Source: QHXN01 sp032162705 (lineage in GTDB: Bacteria; Acidobacteriota; Blastocatellia; Pyrinomonadales; Pyrinomonadaceae). Taken from it: a DNA stretch of 64,000 nt. The position numbers and the translations under genes are program-made. Below the pieces are notes generated by a model that was not told the origin of the DNA, searched no databases, and saw nothing but the letters and a program-made list of their open reading frames with translations. Numbering within the stretch: position 1 is the first letter of the stretch; every line of letters begins with the position of its first letter. Where the stretch lies: positions 1-64,000 of the forward strand of contig JAVRON010000081.1 in the NCBI GenBank assembly GCA_032162705.1, written 5' to 3'. Below, in pieces: positions 27,505 to 35,569 of the stretch.

Positions 27505-27627
27505 CGATTTTGAAAGGCTCACTTAAGATTCGTGAGGCGCTTTGACACTTCCGCAACATTAAACGGGTAAGAGAGGGTAGGGCGGTCGGCAAATGGGGCC
27601 GGAACAACTGACGGAGGGCAAACGAGA

Positions 27628-28062
27628 ATGCTGAAGGCTCTGGGGAGTGGTTTGGTGGGTGCGTGCGCGCTCACGCTGATTCACGAGACGGCACGTCGAT
27701 ACATCGACGATGCGCCGCGCATGGATGTCGTCGGGATGCGTGCGATCACGAAGACGATGCGCGCCGTGGACGTTGAGCCGCCCATCCCTCTGCATGAAGC
27801 GGCGCTCGTGGGCGACATCGTCTCGAACTCGATCTACTACGGTCTGGTCGGCGTCGGCGATTCAGAAGACGCAGTGCGTAACGGCGCGCTCTTGGGACTC
27901 GCCGCCGGACTCGGCGCGGTCTTTCTCCCCGAACCCCTCGGCCTCGGTCGCCAGCCCTCGCACACTTCATCCAAGACGCAGTTGATGACCGTCGCCTGGT
28001 ATCTCCTCGGCGGGCTTGCCGCGGGCGCGGCCTACAGGGCGCTCGCGGCGGACGAAGATTGA
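27628..28062 (+). CDS. Small hypothetical membrane-associated protein (144 aa)
   Basis: 144 residues with three hydrophobic stretches: LGSGLVGACALTLIH at the N-terminus, ALLGLAAGLGAVFLP near residue 90, and MTVAWYLLGGLAAGAAYRAL near the end. GGAGGG lies about 9 nt before the ATG. Between the segments is a conserved-looking region, IHETARRYIDDAPRMDVVGMRA. I do not recognise the family. It stands alone between trehalose synthase and a convergent gene cluster. Confidence 0.6.
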   Translation: MLKALGSGLVGACALTLIHETARRYIDDAPRMDVVGMRAITKTMRAVDVEPPIPLHEAALVGDIVSNSIYYGLVGVGDSEDAVRNGALLGLAAGLGAVFLPEPLGLGRQPSHTSSKTQLMTVAWYLLGGLAAGAAYRALAADED

Positions 28063-28157
28063 GAAGCGATTTTAAAGTCTCTCATACGGGCTTGCCGGAT
28101 AGGATAAGTTTGAGGAGCAGAGACGGGACGAAGGCAAGTCACTGGTAGGGTTCTTTC

Positions 28158-29360
28158 TCAACTCTTCTCTAAACGGAAGTCGAGCATGATGGGGTCGTGG
28201 TCGGAGAGCACCTCGCCAGCGCGGCCCCGTAAGGCTCCGACGACTCGCGGTGGCTCCGACGCGTCAGGCATAACCCCTTTGCCCGCGAACCAGTCGAGCT
28301 TGAGCGAGCAGCGCCCGCCGTGACCCCTGAGCGCCCACTCAAGCCACCAGAAGCACCAGCGTGGCACCCACTCGCCCATGTTCGTGTTCGCCGCCAAATC
28401 CTTCACATCGTAATGGAGCGTGCCCGCGCCCGGCTCGTTCAGCTCGGCGTAGCTGAAGCCGCGCCGTTCTAGTTCGCGGAACAGTCCGCGCTCGAACCAG
28501 CGGTCGGGTTTCAAGTAATGGTTCTCGATGAAGTGATCAACGCCCATCAGCACACGGCGCGCGAAACCGACGATTGAGTAGACGGCGCGGCGCGAGTTAT
28601 AGGTCGAGGTGTTCCAGTCGCCGCCGACGAGGACGGGTAAAGAAGGCTCAAGAGTTTCGAGGAAGTCGAGCACGACCGTCATCTGTCGCTGGCGATGCCT
28701 CTGGCTCGAATGCGCGTCGAGGTGCAGGCTCACCGCGCGGAACGGCCCCGTTGTGTGCTCAATCTCGCAGACCACCGCGCGCTGTCTGCCCAGACGCTTC
28801 TCACGTCCCTTCATCTTGTCCTTGCCGTTCGGCAGCGCCACCGAGAACGCGCGCCGGACGGGCCAGCGCGAAAGAACTGCGTTGCCGTGAAGCGCCAGAG
28901 CGTTCTCGCCCTCCGCGCCGCTCTCCAGCCCGCTCCCCTTGCTCAGATTGATGTAGCACGGCGCGAACGCGTAGCTCATCCCGAGCGCACGGGCTATCTC
29001 GCGCGCGACGTGTCGATTCCCCGAGCGCGCCATGCCGTAGTCAAGCTCGGTCAGCAGCAGCACATCGCTCCGGCTCATCAAAGGGTGCTCGCGAAGCACG
29101 CGGATGATCTCTTCGAGACGGCTGCCGCGCTCGATGTTCCATGCGGTCGCGCGTATGGCGCAGTTCGCCGCGCTCGACGCTTCCCTGTCCGAGGGCGGCG
29201 TGAAGTCTTCGCACTCGACGCCGTCGAGCACGCGCTCGACCTCTTCGCGCAGGCGCGCGTAGAGCGGCGAGGCGGCGAGCGCCTTCGTCGAATGAAACCG
29301 CGCGAGTGCCTGGAAGTGCGGCTTGAGTTGATGTTCGAGCATCGACCGAGTCCGGATCAC
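28158..29360 (-). CDS. Endonuclease/exonuclease/phosphatase (EEP) family protein
   Basis: 400 residues. The EEP fold motifs are clear: TAWNIERGSRLEEI (Asn and Glu metal ligands), LLTELDYGM, GGDWNTSTYN (the GDxN motif) and a final SDHDPIMLDF (SDHxP). The family includes DNA and RNA nucleases, sphingomyelinases and inositol phosphatases, so the substrate cannot be read from this. No signal peptide is visible; the N-terminal 80 residues are helical. The start is a GTG overlapping the upstream stop (GTGA), or an ATG 18 nt downstream at 29342. It is co-transcribed with the small secreted protein gene before it. Confidence 0.8.
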   Translation of the reverse strand: MIRTRSMLEHQLKPHFQALARFHSTKALAASPLYARLREEVERVLDGVECEDFTPPSDREASSAANCAIRATAWNIERGSRLEEIIRVLREHPLMSRSDVLLLTELDYGMARSGNRHVAREIARALGMSYAFAPCYINLSKGSGLESGAEGENALALHGNAVLSRWPVRRAFSVALPNGKDKMKGREKRLGRQRAVVCEIEHTTGPFRAVSLHLDAHSSQRHRQRQMTVVLDFLETLEPSLPVLVGGDWNTSTYNSRRAVYSIVGFARRVLMGVDHFIENHYLKPDRWFERGLFRELERRGFSYAELNEPGAGTLHYDVKDLAANTNMGEWVPRWCFWWLEWALRGHGGRCSLKLDWFAGKGVMPDASEPPRVVGALRGRAGEVLSDHDPIMLDFRLEKS

Positions 29361-29851
29361 TCTTCCGGCAACTTGAAGACGCGCGCCAGCACTTCCAGCA
29401 GCGCCGTCGGCGTGCCGGGTTTCGACATCTCCGCACGGAGCAACTGTTTCTGCTCGGGCGTGAGCAGTGCGACCACGTCCCTGATGGTCTGAAGCCGCAG
29501 CTCGGCCACTCCGGCAAGACCGTCCAGAAGTTTCCTCGTCGCCTTCTGATCCGACTCCGCACTCGGCGTCTCAGACAGAATGTTCTCGTCGAACTCTTTC
29601 GCGCCCTGCGCGCCCATGAGCGCGAGCGGCACGCCCTCCAGCTTCGCCTTCGTCAGGATCGAACGAATAGCGCGCTTCTGTTCTTCGCTCAGAGGATGCT
29701 TTGGCGCGTCCGTGTCCTGCGTCTTCTGCCCCGCGGCTGCCTTGTTCTGAAGATGGGTGGTCTTCACAGGCTTGCGCGTCTGTGCCGTCGCGTGCGCGCA
29801 CGCAGCCACGCAGGCGAGTATAAGGAAGAGTATCGACAGTTGCGTTTTCAT
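29357..29851 (-). CDS. Secreted Spy/CpxP-like small protein
   Basis: 164 residues. A signal peptide (MKTQLSILFLILACVAACAHATA) is followed by a mostly helical, charged mature part. The C-terminal half contains LTPEQKQLLRAEM, resembling the LTxxQ motif of periplasmic Spy/CpxP-type chaperones, and LSEEQKRAIRSIL earlier gives a second weak copy. The similarity is only motif-deep, so a chaperone role is tentative. AAGGA lies 7 nt before the ATG, and the stop overlaps the start of the EEP gene. Confidence 0.55.
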   Translation of the reverse strand: MKTQLSILFLILACVAACAHATAQTRKPVKTTHLQNKAAAGQKTQDTDAPKHPLSEEQKRAIRSILTKAKLEGVPLALMGAQGAKEFDENILSETPSAESDQKATRKLLDGLAGVAELRLQTIRDVVALLTPEQKQLLRAEMSKPGTPTALLEVLARVFKLPEE

Positions 29852-29929
29852 CAGTCGTCCTTCCGAAGCTCGGGATTTAAAAACGATATGTGATATTCCG
29901 ATGTGAACGCAGCGGCGCGCGGTCGAACT

Positions 29930-30421
29930 TCAGCGCCAACGCTTTACCTTCTGGAAGCGGCGCTTGACCATGTCGCGCCTGAGCGGCGAGAGGCGGTCGA
30001 GGAAGAGAAAGCCGTCGCAGTGATCCGTCTCGTGCAGGAAGCAGCGCGCCGCAAGCCCTTCGGCCTCCTGCTCGAACCACTGTCCCTTCAAGTCCTGCGC
30101 GCGCAGGCGGACGCGTGCCGCGCGTTTCAGTTGCGCGTGAATCTTGCCGACCGAGAGGCAGCCCTCCTCGCCCTCCTGCTCGCCCTCCGCGGAGACGATC
30201 AAGGGGTTGGCGGCCACAAGCTTCAGCCCCTCGCAGTCCATCACGAAGAGGCGCAGGCTCAAGCCCACCTGCGGCGCGGCAAGCCCCACGCCCTCGGCGG
30301 CGTACATCGTCTCGAACATGTCCGAGACGAGCCGCTCCAACCCTGCGTCGAACCGCTCGACCGCGCCGCCCACCTGCTTCAAAATTTTTTCGGGGAACTC
30401 GGTAATCTCCAGAACCGCCAT
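29930..30421 (-). CDS. def: Peptide deformylase
   Basis: 163 residues, normal for the family. It removes the formyl group from nascent protein N-termini. All three motifs are present: GVGLAAPQVG (residues 44-53), EGCLSVG with the metal ligand Cys88, and HETDH with His130, Glu131 and His134. The third position of motif II is Val rather than the usual Pro or Ser-Phe context, and the residue after HETDH is Cys where most enzymes have Leu; both are within known variation. No methionyl-tRNA formyltransferase gene is adjacent, unlike in many genomes. Confidence 0.94.
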   Translation of the reverse strand: MAVLEITEFPEKILKQVGGAVERFDAGLERLVSDMFETMYAAEGVGLAAPQVGLSLRLFVMDCEGLKLVAANPLIVSAEGEQEGEEGCLSVGKIHAQLKRAARVRLRAQDLKGQWFEQEAEGLAARCFLHETDHCDGFLFLDRLSPLRRDMVKRRFQKVKRWR

Positions 30422-30458
30422 GCCGCCAGTTTAAAGGATGAAGGCGGAAGGGGGAAAG

Positions 30459-30585
<127 letters not shown>

Positions 30586-30586
30586 C

Positions 30587-31756
30587 CTACTTCATCAAAA
30601 CGCTCTTGAGAAATTCGACCGCCGCCGGGTCGTTCGTGCGTCCGAGGAGGACGAAGGCGTGTTTGCGGATTTCGGGCTTGGCGTGGGTGCGTGCGATTTG
30701 GATGAGCAGCGGGACGGACTCGGCGGCGGGGCGGCGAGCGATGGCCGTGACGGCCTGCTTCTGAAGCTCTGTGTCGGCGTCGTTGCTCGTGGCCGTCTGC
30801 TTGAGCGTGCCGAGCGCCTGCTCGCCCGCGATCTCGCCGAGGCGCGCGACGGCCATTCGTCGAAGCTCCTGTTCGGCATCCGTCTGCGTCGCGACGCGTA
30901 TGAGGAAGGCGACAGCCGCCGTGCGGTTCTCGTTGCGGGCGATCTGTGCGAGGGCGCTGCGCCGCAGGTCTCGGTTCGTGAGCGAGCCGTAGAGGCTTTG
31001 CAGGAATGAGAGCGCCTGTGCATCGCGGCTGCGCCCGTAGGCGTTAACGGCCGCGCGCCGCACTTCCAACGACTCGCGCTCGTCTCGCGCGAGCTGACCC
31101 AGATACTCGCGCGTCCCGTCAGCGATGGGCGGGTCGCCGAGCGCCCGGACGGCGCGGGCACGCACGTCTTGGGAGGTGTTGGTGCGCGCGATTGATTGCA
31201 GCACCTCGGGCACGCGCCGGTCGTCGTGTAAGGCGATGGCGCTCACGGCGTCGGCTGCAAGCTCGGTGGACTTGTTCGATTCGGCGACGGTGCGCAGGAA
31301 GCCGAGGCTCTCCTCGTTCGAGACGCGCCCCATCCAGTAGACGGGATAGCTCGCGTACTCGTGTCGGCGCGCGAGATTATAAATCTCTACGCGCTCGACC
31401 AGTCCCGTCGAGTCGCGCAGGGCGAAGACGCCGAGGCTTCGCGTCTCAAGACCGGGGTAGTTCAGGACAAGCCCCGAGTCACTCATCTCCCAGTTGCCGT
31501 TCATCTGAAAGCGCCCGTCGTCGCTGACGAACTCGACATCGACGGCGACGCCGGGGCGCACGTCGAATGAGTAGGCCGTCCAGAAGCGCGCCTGCCGCGC
31601 GGCTGCGGCCTGCGAGACGGCTGCCTCCTGTTTGGCCTGAAGCGTCGAGCCTTGCACGGGCGTGAAGCTCTGCACGGGCGTCAGGCTCTGCTCCTGTTGC
31701 GCGAGCATTGAGACCGGCATGAAGGCGAGCCAGATAAGGGTTATCACTGCGAGCAT
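30587..31756 (-). CDS. Secreted HEAT-repeat protein
   Basis: 389 residues. The ATG at 31756 has GGAG upstream and starts a signal peptide (MLAVITLIWLAFMPVSMLAQ). After a Gln-rich segment (SLTPVQSFTPVQ) and a beta region around residues 45-120, the rest is made of HEAT-like helical pairs with recurring VRARAVRALGD, RRAAVNAYG, RRSALAQIA, RRMAVARLGEIAG and KQAVTAIAR. These repeats normally bind other proteins. It is the last gene of an operon with a second HEAT protein, an anti-sigma factor and an ECF sigma factor. No ligand can be named. Confidence 0.8.
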   Translation of the reverse strand: MLAVITLIWLAFMPVSMLAQQEQSLTPVQSFTPVQGSTLQAKQEAAVSQAAAARQARFWTAYSFDVRPGVAVDVEFVSDDGRFQMNGNWEMSDSGLVLNYPGLETRSLGVFALRDSTGLVERVEIYNLARRHEYASYPVYWMGRVSNEESLGFLRTVAESNKSTELAADAVSAIALHDDRRVPEVLQSIARTNTSQDVRARAVRALGDPPIADGTREYLGQLARDERESLEVRRAAVNAYGRSRDAQALSFLQSLYGSLTNRDLRRSALAQIARNENRTAAVAFLIRVATQTDAEQELRRMAVARLGEIAGEQALGTLKQTATSNDADTELQKQAVTAIARRPAAESVPLLIQIARTHAKPEIRKHAFVLLGRTNDPAAVEFLKSVLMK

Positions 31757-31796
31757 CGGATTATCACTCCATCTCTTTTTGCCGGAAGCGCGGGCG

Positions 31797-33128
31797 CTAC
31801 TTGAGCATGTCTTCGAGGAACCTGAGCACCTGCGGGTCTTTGCTCCGGCTGAGCATCTGGATAGCGGTCTTGCGTCGCTCGATAGGCTCAGACGGATTGC
31901 GCACGACCTGCTCAAGCTTGAGGTAAGCGCGCTGATCCTGATACTGGCCGAAGGCTTCGAGCAGTACGTTCTTGAGGTCGTTGTCGCGCTCCGTATCGTA
32001 GAGCGGAAGCAGAAGGTCGAGGCTCGGCCCCTCGCCGTGATTGGCGATGGTGCGGATGGCCTGCGCGCGAAGCTGAAGGTCTCCGGCGCTGCGCGCCACC
32101 TCGGAGAGCTTGACCATGGCGCGCGGGTCTTTGCGATTGCCTAAGCCCGCGAGGACGTACTTCTTGACCTGAAGCTCGGGCACGGTGTCGTAGATGCGGA
32201 ACAACTGATCCACTACGTCGTCGCCGCGCCGGCGGCTGCTCACCAGCTCGATGATGTGTGTGCGTGCGCGCAGGTTCTTACCGTTGATCGCCACGTCGCC
32301 GATGATTGGGACGGCGCGCGGGCTTTCGTGCTCGACGAGTGCGTGGACGGCTGAGTCGGTCGGGCTTTCGTCCTCGTAGGTCGGGCCCATCGCTATCTCA
32401 CGCAGCACCTCAAGCCCACGCTCGTCGTTCGTGCTGCCCAAGGCACGGATGGCACGCATCCGAAGCTTCGGGTCTGACTCAGAGCGCGACATCTGGATGA
32501 GCGAGGGCACGGCCTCCGTGCCGCCGTAGCGGCCCAGAAGGATGATGGCCGCTTCCTTCAGTCGCACAGGCTTGTTCGCTCTGAGTACCTCGGCCACGCG
32601 CGCCGAGCAGCTCGCCTTGTCGTTCTCGCAGAGAGTCTTGAGCGCGATGACTTGAAGGTCAACGTCGCCCTCGTCCGGCACGTCTGCGACCGCGCCGGGG
32701 TTGATCTTCGCGAGCACTTCAAGACGCAGCGCCTTCGCGTCGTCGGCCCAGTTCGAGCGCGGGTACGCCTGGAGCAGACGCGCCAGAGAGTCGTATGCCC
32801 TCTGATAATTGTTCTGCTTGCTGTAAGCGTAGGCGAGCCAGTAGAGCGCGGCGTCAACGTTTTTGTCCGAAGGGTACTGCGCTAGAAAGCGGTCGAAGGT
32901 CGCGGCGGCCTGCGCCCACTTGCCTTCGTCGATCATGCTGCGCGCCTGGTCTAGAGCGCGCATGGCCGGGTCGGAGTTATTCTGCGTCTGGACGAGTCGG
33001 TTGAGCATCTCGCGCGCCTGCGCATTGACGCGTACAGGGGCGAGCGCAAGCGCAAGTCCGGCGGCGGCGAGCAAGAGGACGGCAAGCCCCGGTGTCTGAA
33101 TCTTATTGCAAATGTTCGAGTGAATCAT
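31797..33128 (-). CDS. Secreted TPR + HEAT-repeat protein
   Basis: 443 residues. A signal peptide or anchor (PGLAVLLLAAAGLALALAPV) is followed by TPR-type helices at about 55-125 (ALDQARSMIDEGKWAQAAATF, ALYWLAYAYSKQNNYQRAY) as in YbgF-like proteins. From about 150 onward HEAT-like repeats appear (LKEAAIILLGRYGG, LRMRAIRALGSTNDE, LQLRAQAIRTIANHGE, IERRKTAIQMLSRSKD). It is a periplasmic scaffold by architecture. AAGGAAG precedes the ATG and is duplicated 19 bp further upstream. It lies 79 bp after the anti-sigma gene and 40 bp before the other HEAT gene. Confidence 0.82.
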   Translation of the reverse strand: MIHSNICNKIQTPGLAVLLLAAAGLALALAPVRVNAQAREMLNRLVQTQNNSDPAMRALDQARSMIDEGKWAQAAATFDRFLAQYPSDKNVDAALYWLAYAYSKQNNYQRAYDSLARLLQAYPRSNWADDAKALRLEVLAKINPGAVADVPDEGDVDLQVIALKTLCENDKASCSARVAEVLRANKPVRLKEAAIILLGRYGGTEAVPSLIQMSRSESDPKLRMRAIRALGSTNDERGLEVLREIAMGPTYEDESPTDSAVHALVEHESPRAVPIIGDVAINGKNLRARTHIIELVSSRRRGDDVVDQLFRIYDTVPELQVKKYVLAGLGNRKDPRAMVKLSEVARSAGDLQLRAQAIRTIANHGEGPSLDLLLPLYDTERDNDLKNVLLEAFGQYQDQRAYLKLEQVVRNPSEPIERRKTAIQMLSRSKDPQVLRFLEDMLK

Positions 33129-33130
33129 GG

Positions 33131-33167
33131 CTTTTTCTTCCTTACTTAGCTTTTTCTTCCTTACTTA
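33131..33167 (-). repeat. Duplicated 18-bp segment carrying the ribosome binding site
   Basis: CTTTTTCTTCCTTACTTA occurs at 33131-33148 and 33150-33167. On the minus strand each copy presents AAGGAAG; the nearer one is 9 nt from the start codon of the TPR/HEAT gene. Confidence 0.8.
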
Positions 33168-33207
33168 ATTTTGAGTTCGAGATGGCCGGGACGCTTTCGT
33201 CCGCCCC

Positions 33208-34329
33208 CTAGTAAACCTGCAACGCGGCGATAATCTCGTTCTTCCTCACGCGCTCCTTGATCGAGCGCACCTCTTCGCGCGACGGCTGGTCACGCAGATT
33301 CGCGATGTCGAGCAGGAACGGCTCGATGGAGTCGAGCACCCGCTTGGTGTCCTTGTCGCCGCGCGTCTCGGCGTCGAGCTGGAGCGTCGAGTTCTCGGCG
33401 AGGAGCTTGCGCGAGAGCCTCCGCTCGTAGGCGACGTTGACCGTGTCGTCATCCGCCGCGGCGGGCCGCGCGTTCTTGAACGAGCGCAGGAGCATCTGCG
33501 TCTGCTCGACGTGCCGCGCCAGAGCCTCATCGCCCGAGTCGAGCATCCGCGCGTCGGAGGTCGCCACGCTTCGGTCGGCGCTCGCGGTGTTGACGAAAAT
33601 GGTCGGGTCTGTTCCCTGTCCGGAGTGTTCGTCCGCCTTGATGACGATAGTGTTGCCGTTTGCCTGTGGCATGGATGCACGGGCCAGCACCTGCATTACA
33701 TCTTCGTCGGGAGTGCGCGCGCCCGCGGCGGGAATGATCTTCAACTCTCCTGCGCGCACGCCCATCCTGCCCTGAAGACCTTCATTCTGATGTCCCACCG
33801 ACTCGGCGAACGGGCCTTCATCCGGAATGACCGCGAACGGGGCAACGTCGCCACTGCGAACAGGTGCGGCGGAGATTGGCTTAACGGGCACGCTGTTGTC
33901 CGGCACGTTGGCGGCCAGTTCGTTGTTGGCCGCGGCGGGGCGACGGACATATGCGAGCCACAGCGCGCCCGCGACGATGGCGACGAAGAGGAGCGCGAGC
34001 GAGGCGGCGAACGCCGGGCGCAGGTTGTGTGCGCCGAGCGTGGCGGCCAGACGGTCGCGCAGGCGACTTAGAAAGGGATGCCCTTCGGCAGGGTTCCCGG
34101 GCTGCGGCTCGCGTGCGATCTCGGCGCTGATGCGCGACCAGAGCGCGGGCGCGACTTCGAGTTCGCGGTCGTAGCGCGCGTAAATCTCCTGCTCGAAGGA
34201 GAGCGCGTCGAGCGCGGCGGCGCAGGTCGCGCACATCGAGAGATGCGCGCGCATCTTTAAGGCTGAGCGCTCCTCGACCTCTCCGTCGAAATATTCTTCA
34301 ATCAGCGGGAGACAATCTTCACATCTCAT
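33208..34329 (-). CDS. Membrane anti-sigma factor with zf-HC2 zinc finger
   Basis: 373 residues. The N-terminus holds an anti-sigma zinc-finger pattern (Cys3, Cys6, His29, Cys33, Cys36; AHLSMCATC), then one transmembrane segment at about 108-126 (FAASLALLFVAIVAGALWLAY). The large C-terminal part is outside the cytoplasm and is polar, without a recognised domain. It should hold the adjacent ECF sigma factor at the membrane until a signal arrives. The ATG at 34329 overlaps the sigma stop as TGATG; a GTG 3 nt upstream is the alternative start. Zinc-finger anti-sigma factors next to their sigma partner are the normal arrangement. Confidence 0.87.
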   Translation of the reverse strand: MRCEDCLPLIEEYFDGEVEERSALKMRAHLSMCATCAAALDALSFEQEIYARYDRELEVAPALWSRISAEIAREPQPGNPAEGHPFLSRLRDRLAATLGAHNLRPAFAASLALLFVAIVAGALWLAYVRRPAAANNELAANVPDNSVPVKPISAAPVRSGDVAPFAVIPDEGPFAESVGHQNEGLQGRMGVRAGELKIIPAAGARTPDEDVMQVLARASMPQANGNTIVIKADEHSGQGTDPTIFVNTASADRSVATSDARMLDSGDEALARHVEQTQMLLRSFKNARPAAADDDTVNVAYERRLSRKLLAENSTLQLDAETRGDKDTKRVLDSIEPFLLDIANLRDQPSREEVRSIKERVRKNEIIAALQVY

Positions 34330-34958
34330 CACTGTTCACCCCCCAGGTACGGGCCGATGCGGCGTCGCATCTCGGCGCGCGCGCGGTGCAAGTCCGTCTT
34401 CAGCTTGCCGACGGAGAAGCCCGTGATCTCCGCTATCTCTTCGTAGCTGTGCTGCTGCAAAACTTTCAAAGTGAAGACCGTCCGCTTGTCCTCGTCGAGC
34501 TTCATCAGAGCATCTTGAATAACCCCGCTCAACTCCTTGTCGAGCAGTGCGCCCGAAGGCGTCCTTGCGTGGTCGTGAAGCTCGAAGGCCGGCTCGCCGT
34601 CAATCTCGACGTTTCCCTCTTGACGGCGGCGCGATCTCAGTTGCTCGCGTGCGACGTTCTTCGCAATGGCAAAGAGCCAAGTCGAGAGCTTCGTCTCTTC
34701 GCGCAGTGTGCCTAAGCCCCGGAAGGCGCGGACGAAGGTCTCCTGCGCAAGGTCTTCGGCCAGCGTGCGGTCGCCGACCATGTCAAAGATGAAGCTGAGG
34801 ATGGGTCGCGAATAGCGATTGAAGATGAGGCGGAAAGCCTCCTCGTCGCCCGCACGGACGCGCGCCACCAGTTCCTCTGTACTGTTCATCAAGGCCCCAG
34901 CGTGTACGCCCGGCTGACCCAATTCTAAGCTCATCATGTTCATCGTCAGCCGCTTCAT
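34329..34958 (-). CDS. ECF RNA polymerase sigma factor (RpoE-like)
   Basis: 209 residues. Region 2 (AFRLIFNRYSRPILSFIFDMVGDRTLAEDLAQETFVRAFRGL, split by the usual loop) and region 4 (KRTVFTLKVLQQHSYEEIAEITGFSVGKLKTDLHRAR in part) are standard for sigma-E-type factors. It is the first gene of an operon with its anti-sigma factor and two HEAT-repeat proteins. The start at 34958 has only a weak AGAGA; internal ATGs at 34943 and 34889 are possible, and the domain begins after MNSTEELVARV, so 34889 is a serious alternative. Confidence 0.9.
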   Translation of the reverse strand: MKRLTMNMMSLELGQPGVHAGALMNSTEELVARVRAGDEEAFRLIFNRYSRPILSFIFDMVGDRTLAEDLAQETFVRAFRGLGTLREETKLSTWLFAIAKNVAREQLRSRRRQEGNVEIDGEPAFELHDHARTPSGALLDKELSGVIQDALMKLDEDKRTVFTLKVLQQHSYEEIAEITGFSVGKLKTDLHRARAEMRRRIGPYLGGEQ

Positions 34959-35049
34959 CGTCTCTTACCGCTAGTTAGTGGCAGACCCGCGTGGAAGGTT
35001 TCAGAAATAATCCCGACGGCGAAAATCACCGGAAATAGCCGGAACTGGG

Positions 35050-35211
35050 GCAGAAGCCCGACCGTCAGGGAGGGCGTATGCGATGGAGGAAAGGCGAAGG
35101 GAGAAAGGAGAAAGTTAAGCGGGAGGGAAAGGCGGAAGTTAAGAGTGCGCCCCTCTCCTCATTCTTCCCTTCTCCTTTCGCTTACGCCCTCCCTGACGGT
35201 CGGGCTTCTGC
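35050..35211 (+). repeat. Long inverted repeat with 29-bp perfect arms
   Basis: The arms at 35050-35078 and 35183-35211 are exact reverse complements (GCAGAAGCCCGACCGTCAGG and nine further bases). The centre is purine-rich on the left (GGAGAAAGGAGAAAG) and pyrimidine-rich on the right (CCCTTCTCCTTTCG), so pairing continues inward with mismatches. It lies upstream of the ECF sigma operon and downstream of the DUF1992 gene. A single-arm copy of the same sequence is at 37178-37203. Confidence 0.92.
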
Positions 35212-35218
35212 ATCACGA

Positions 35219-35539
35219 CTAGCGTCGTCGGCTGCGGTTATGCTCGACGAGCAGGTCGTATTTGAGCTTGAGGTCGATGACGGCGCGCTTGAGACGCTCG
35301 CGTTCGGCATCGTCGCGGCAGTCTGCGAGCTTCGCGCCGAGTTCGTCGATCTCCCTCAAGACTTGCGCCTCTTCCGGCAGGACGTTCGCATTCTTGAGCA
35401 GGGCGTAGGCGGCACGCAGCTCCTCGGGCGTGGCGAAGTATGCGTCGAGATTGACGGGGCGACCACGGCCTTCCAAGTTGTCGAACTCGCCCGCCGCCAA
35501 CGCCTCTCGAATCTTCTGCTCGACCAGTTTATCGAACAT
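35219..35539 (-). CDS. DUF1992 (DnaJ homologue subfamily C member 28-like) protein
   Basis: 106 residues. The sequence FDKLVEQKIREALAAGEFDNLEGRGRPV followed by an Asp/Tyr-rich step is the signature of DUF1992, a small helical domain found alone in bacteria and next to a J domain in some eukaryotic proteins. The C-terminal half (ELGAKLADCRDDAERERLKRAV) is a charged helix pair. Function is unknown. It follows the MATE gene by 30 bp on the same strand. Confidence 0.85.
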   Translation of the reverse strand: MFDKLVEQKIREALAAGEFDNLEGRGRPVNLDAYFATPEELRAAYALLKNANVLPEEAQVLREIDELGAKLADCRDDAERERLKRAVIDLKLKYDLLVEHNRSRRR

Positions 35540-35569
35540 GGGTCAACTCGCCTCCTTGCCCAACGGATG

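Noticed and set aside
28695..29492. Plus-strand open frame of 265 codons
   Set aside because: Antisense to the EEP-family gene, whose GDxN and SDHxP motifs are clear.
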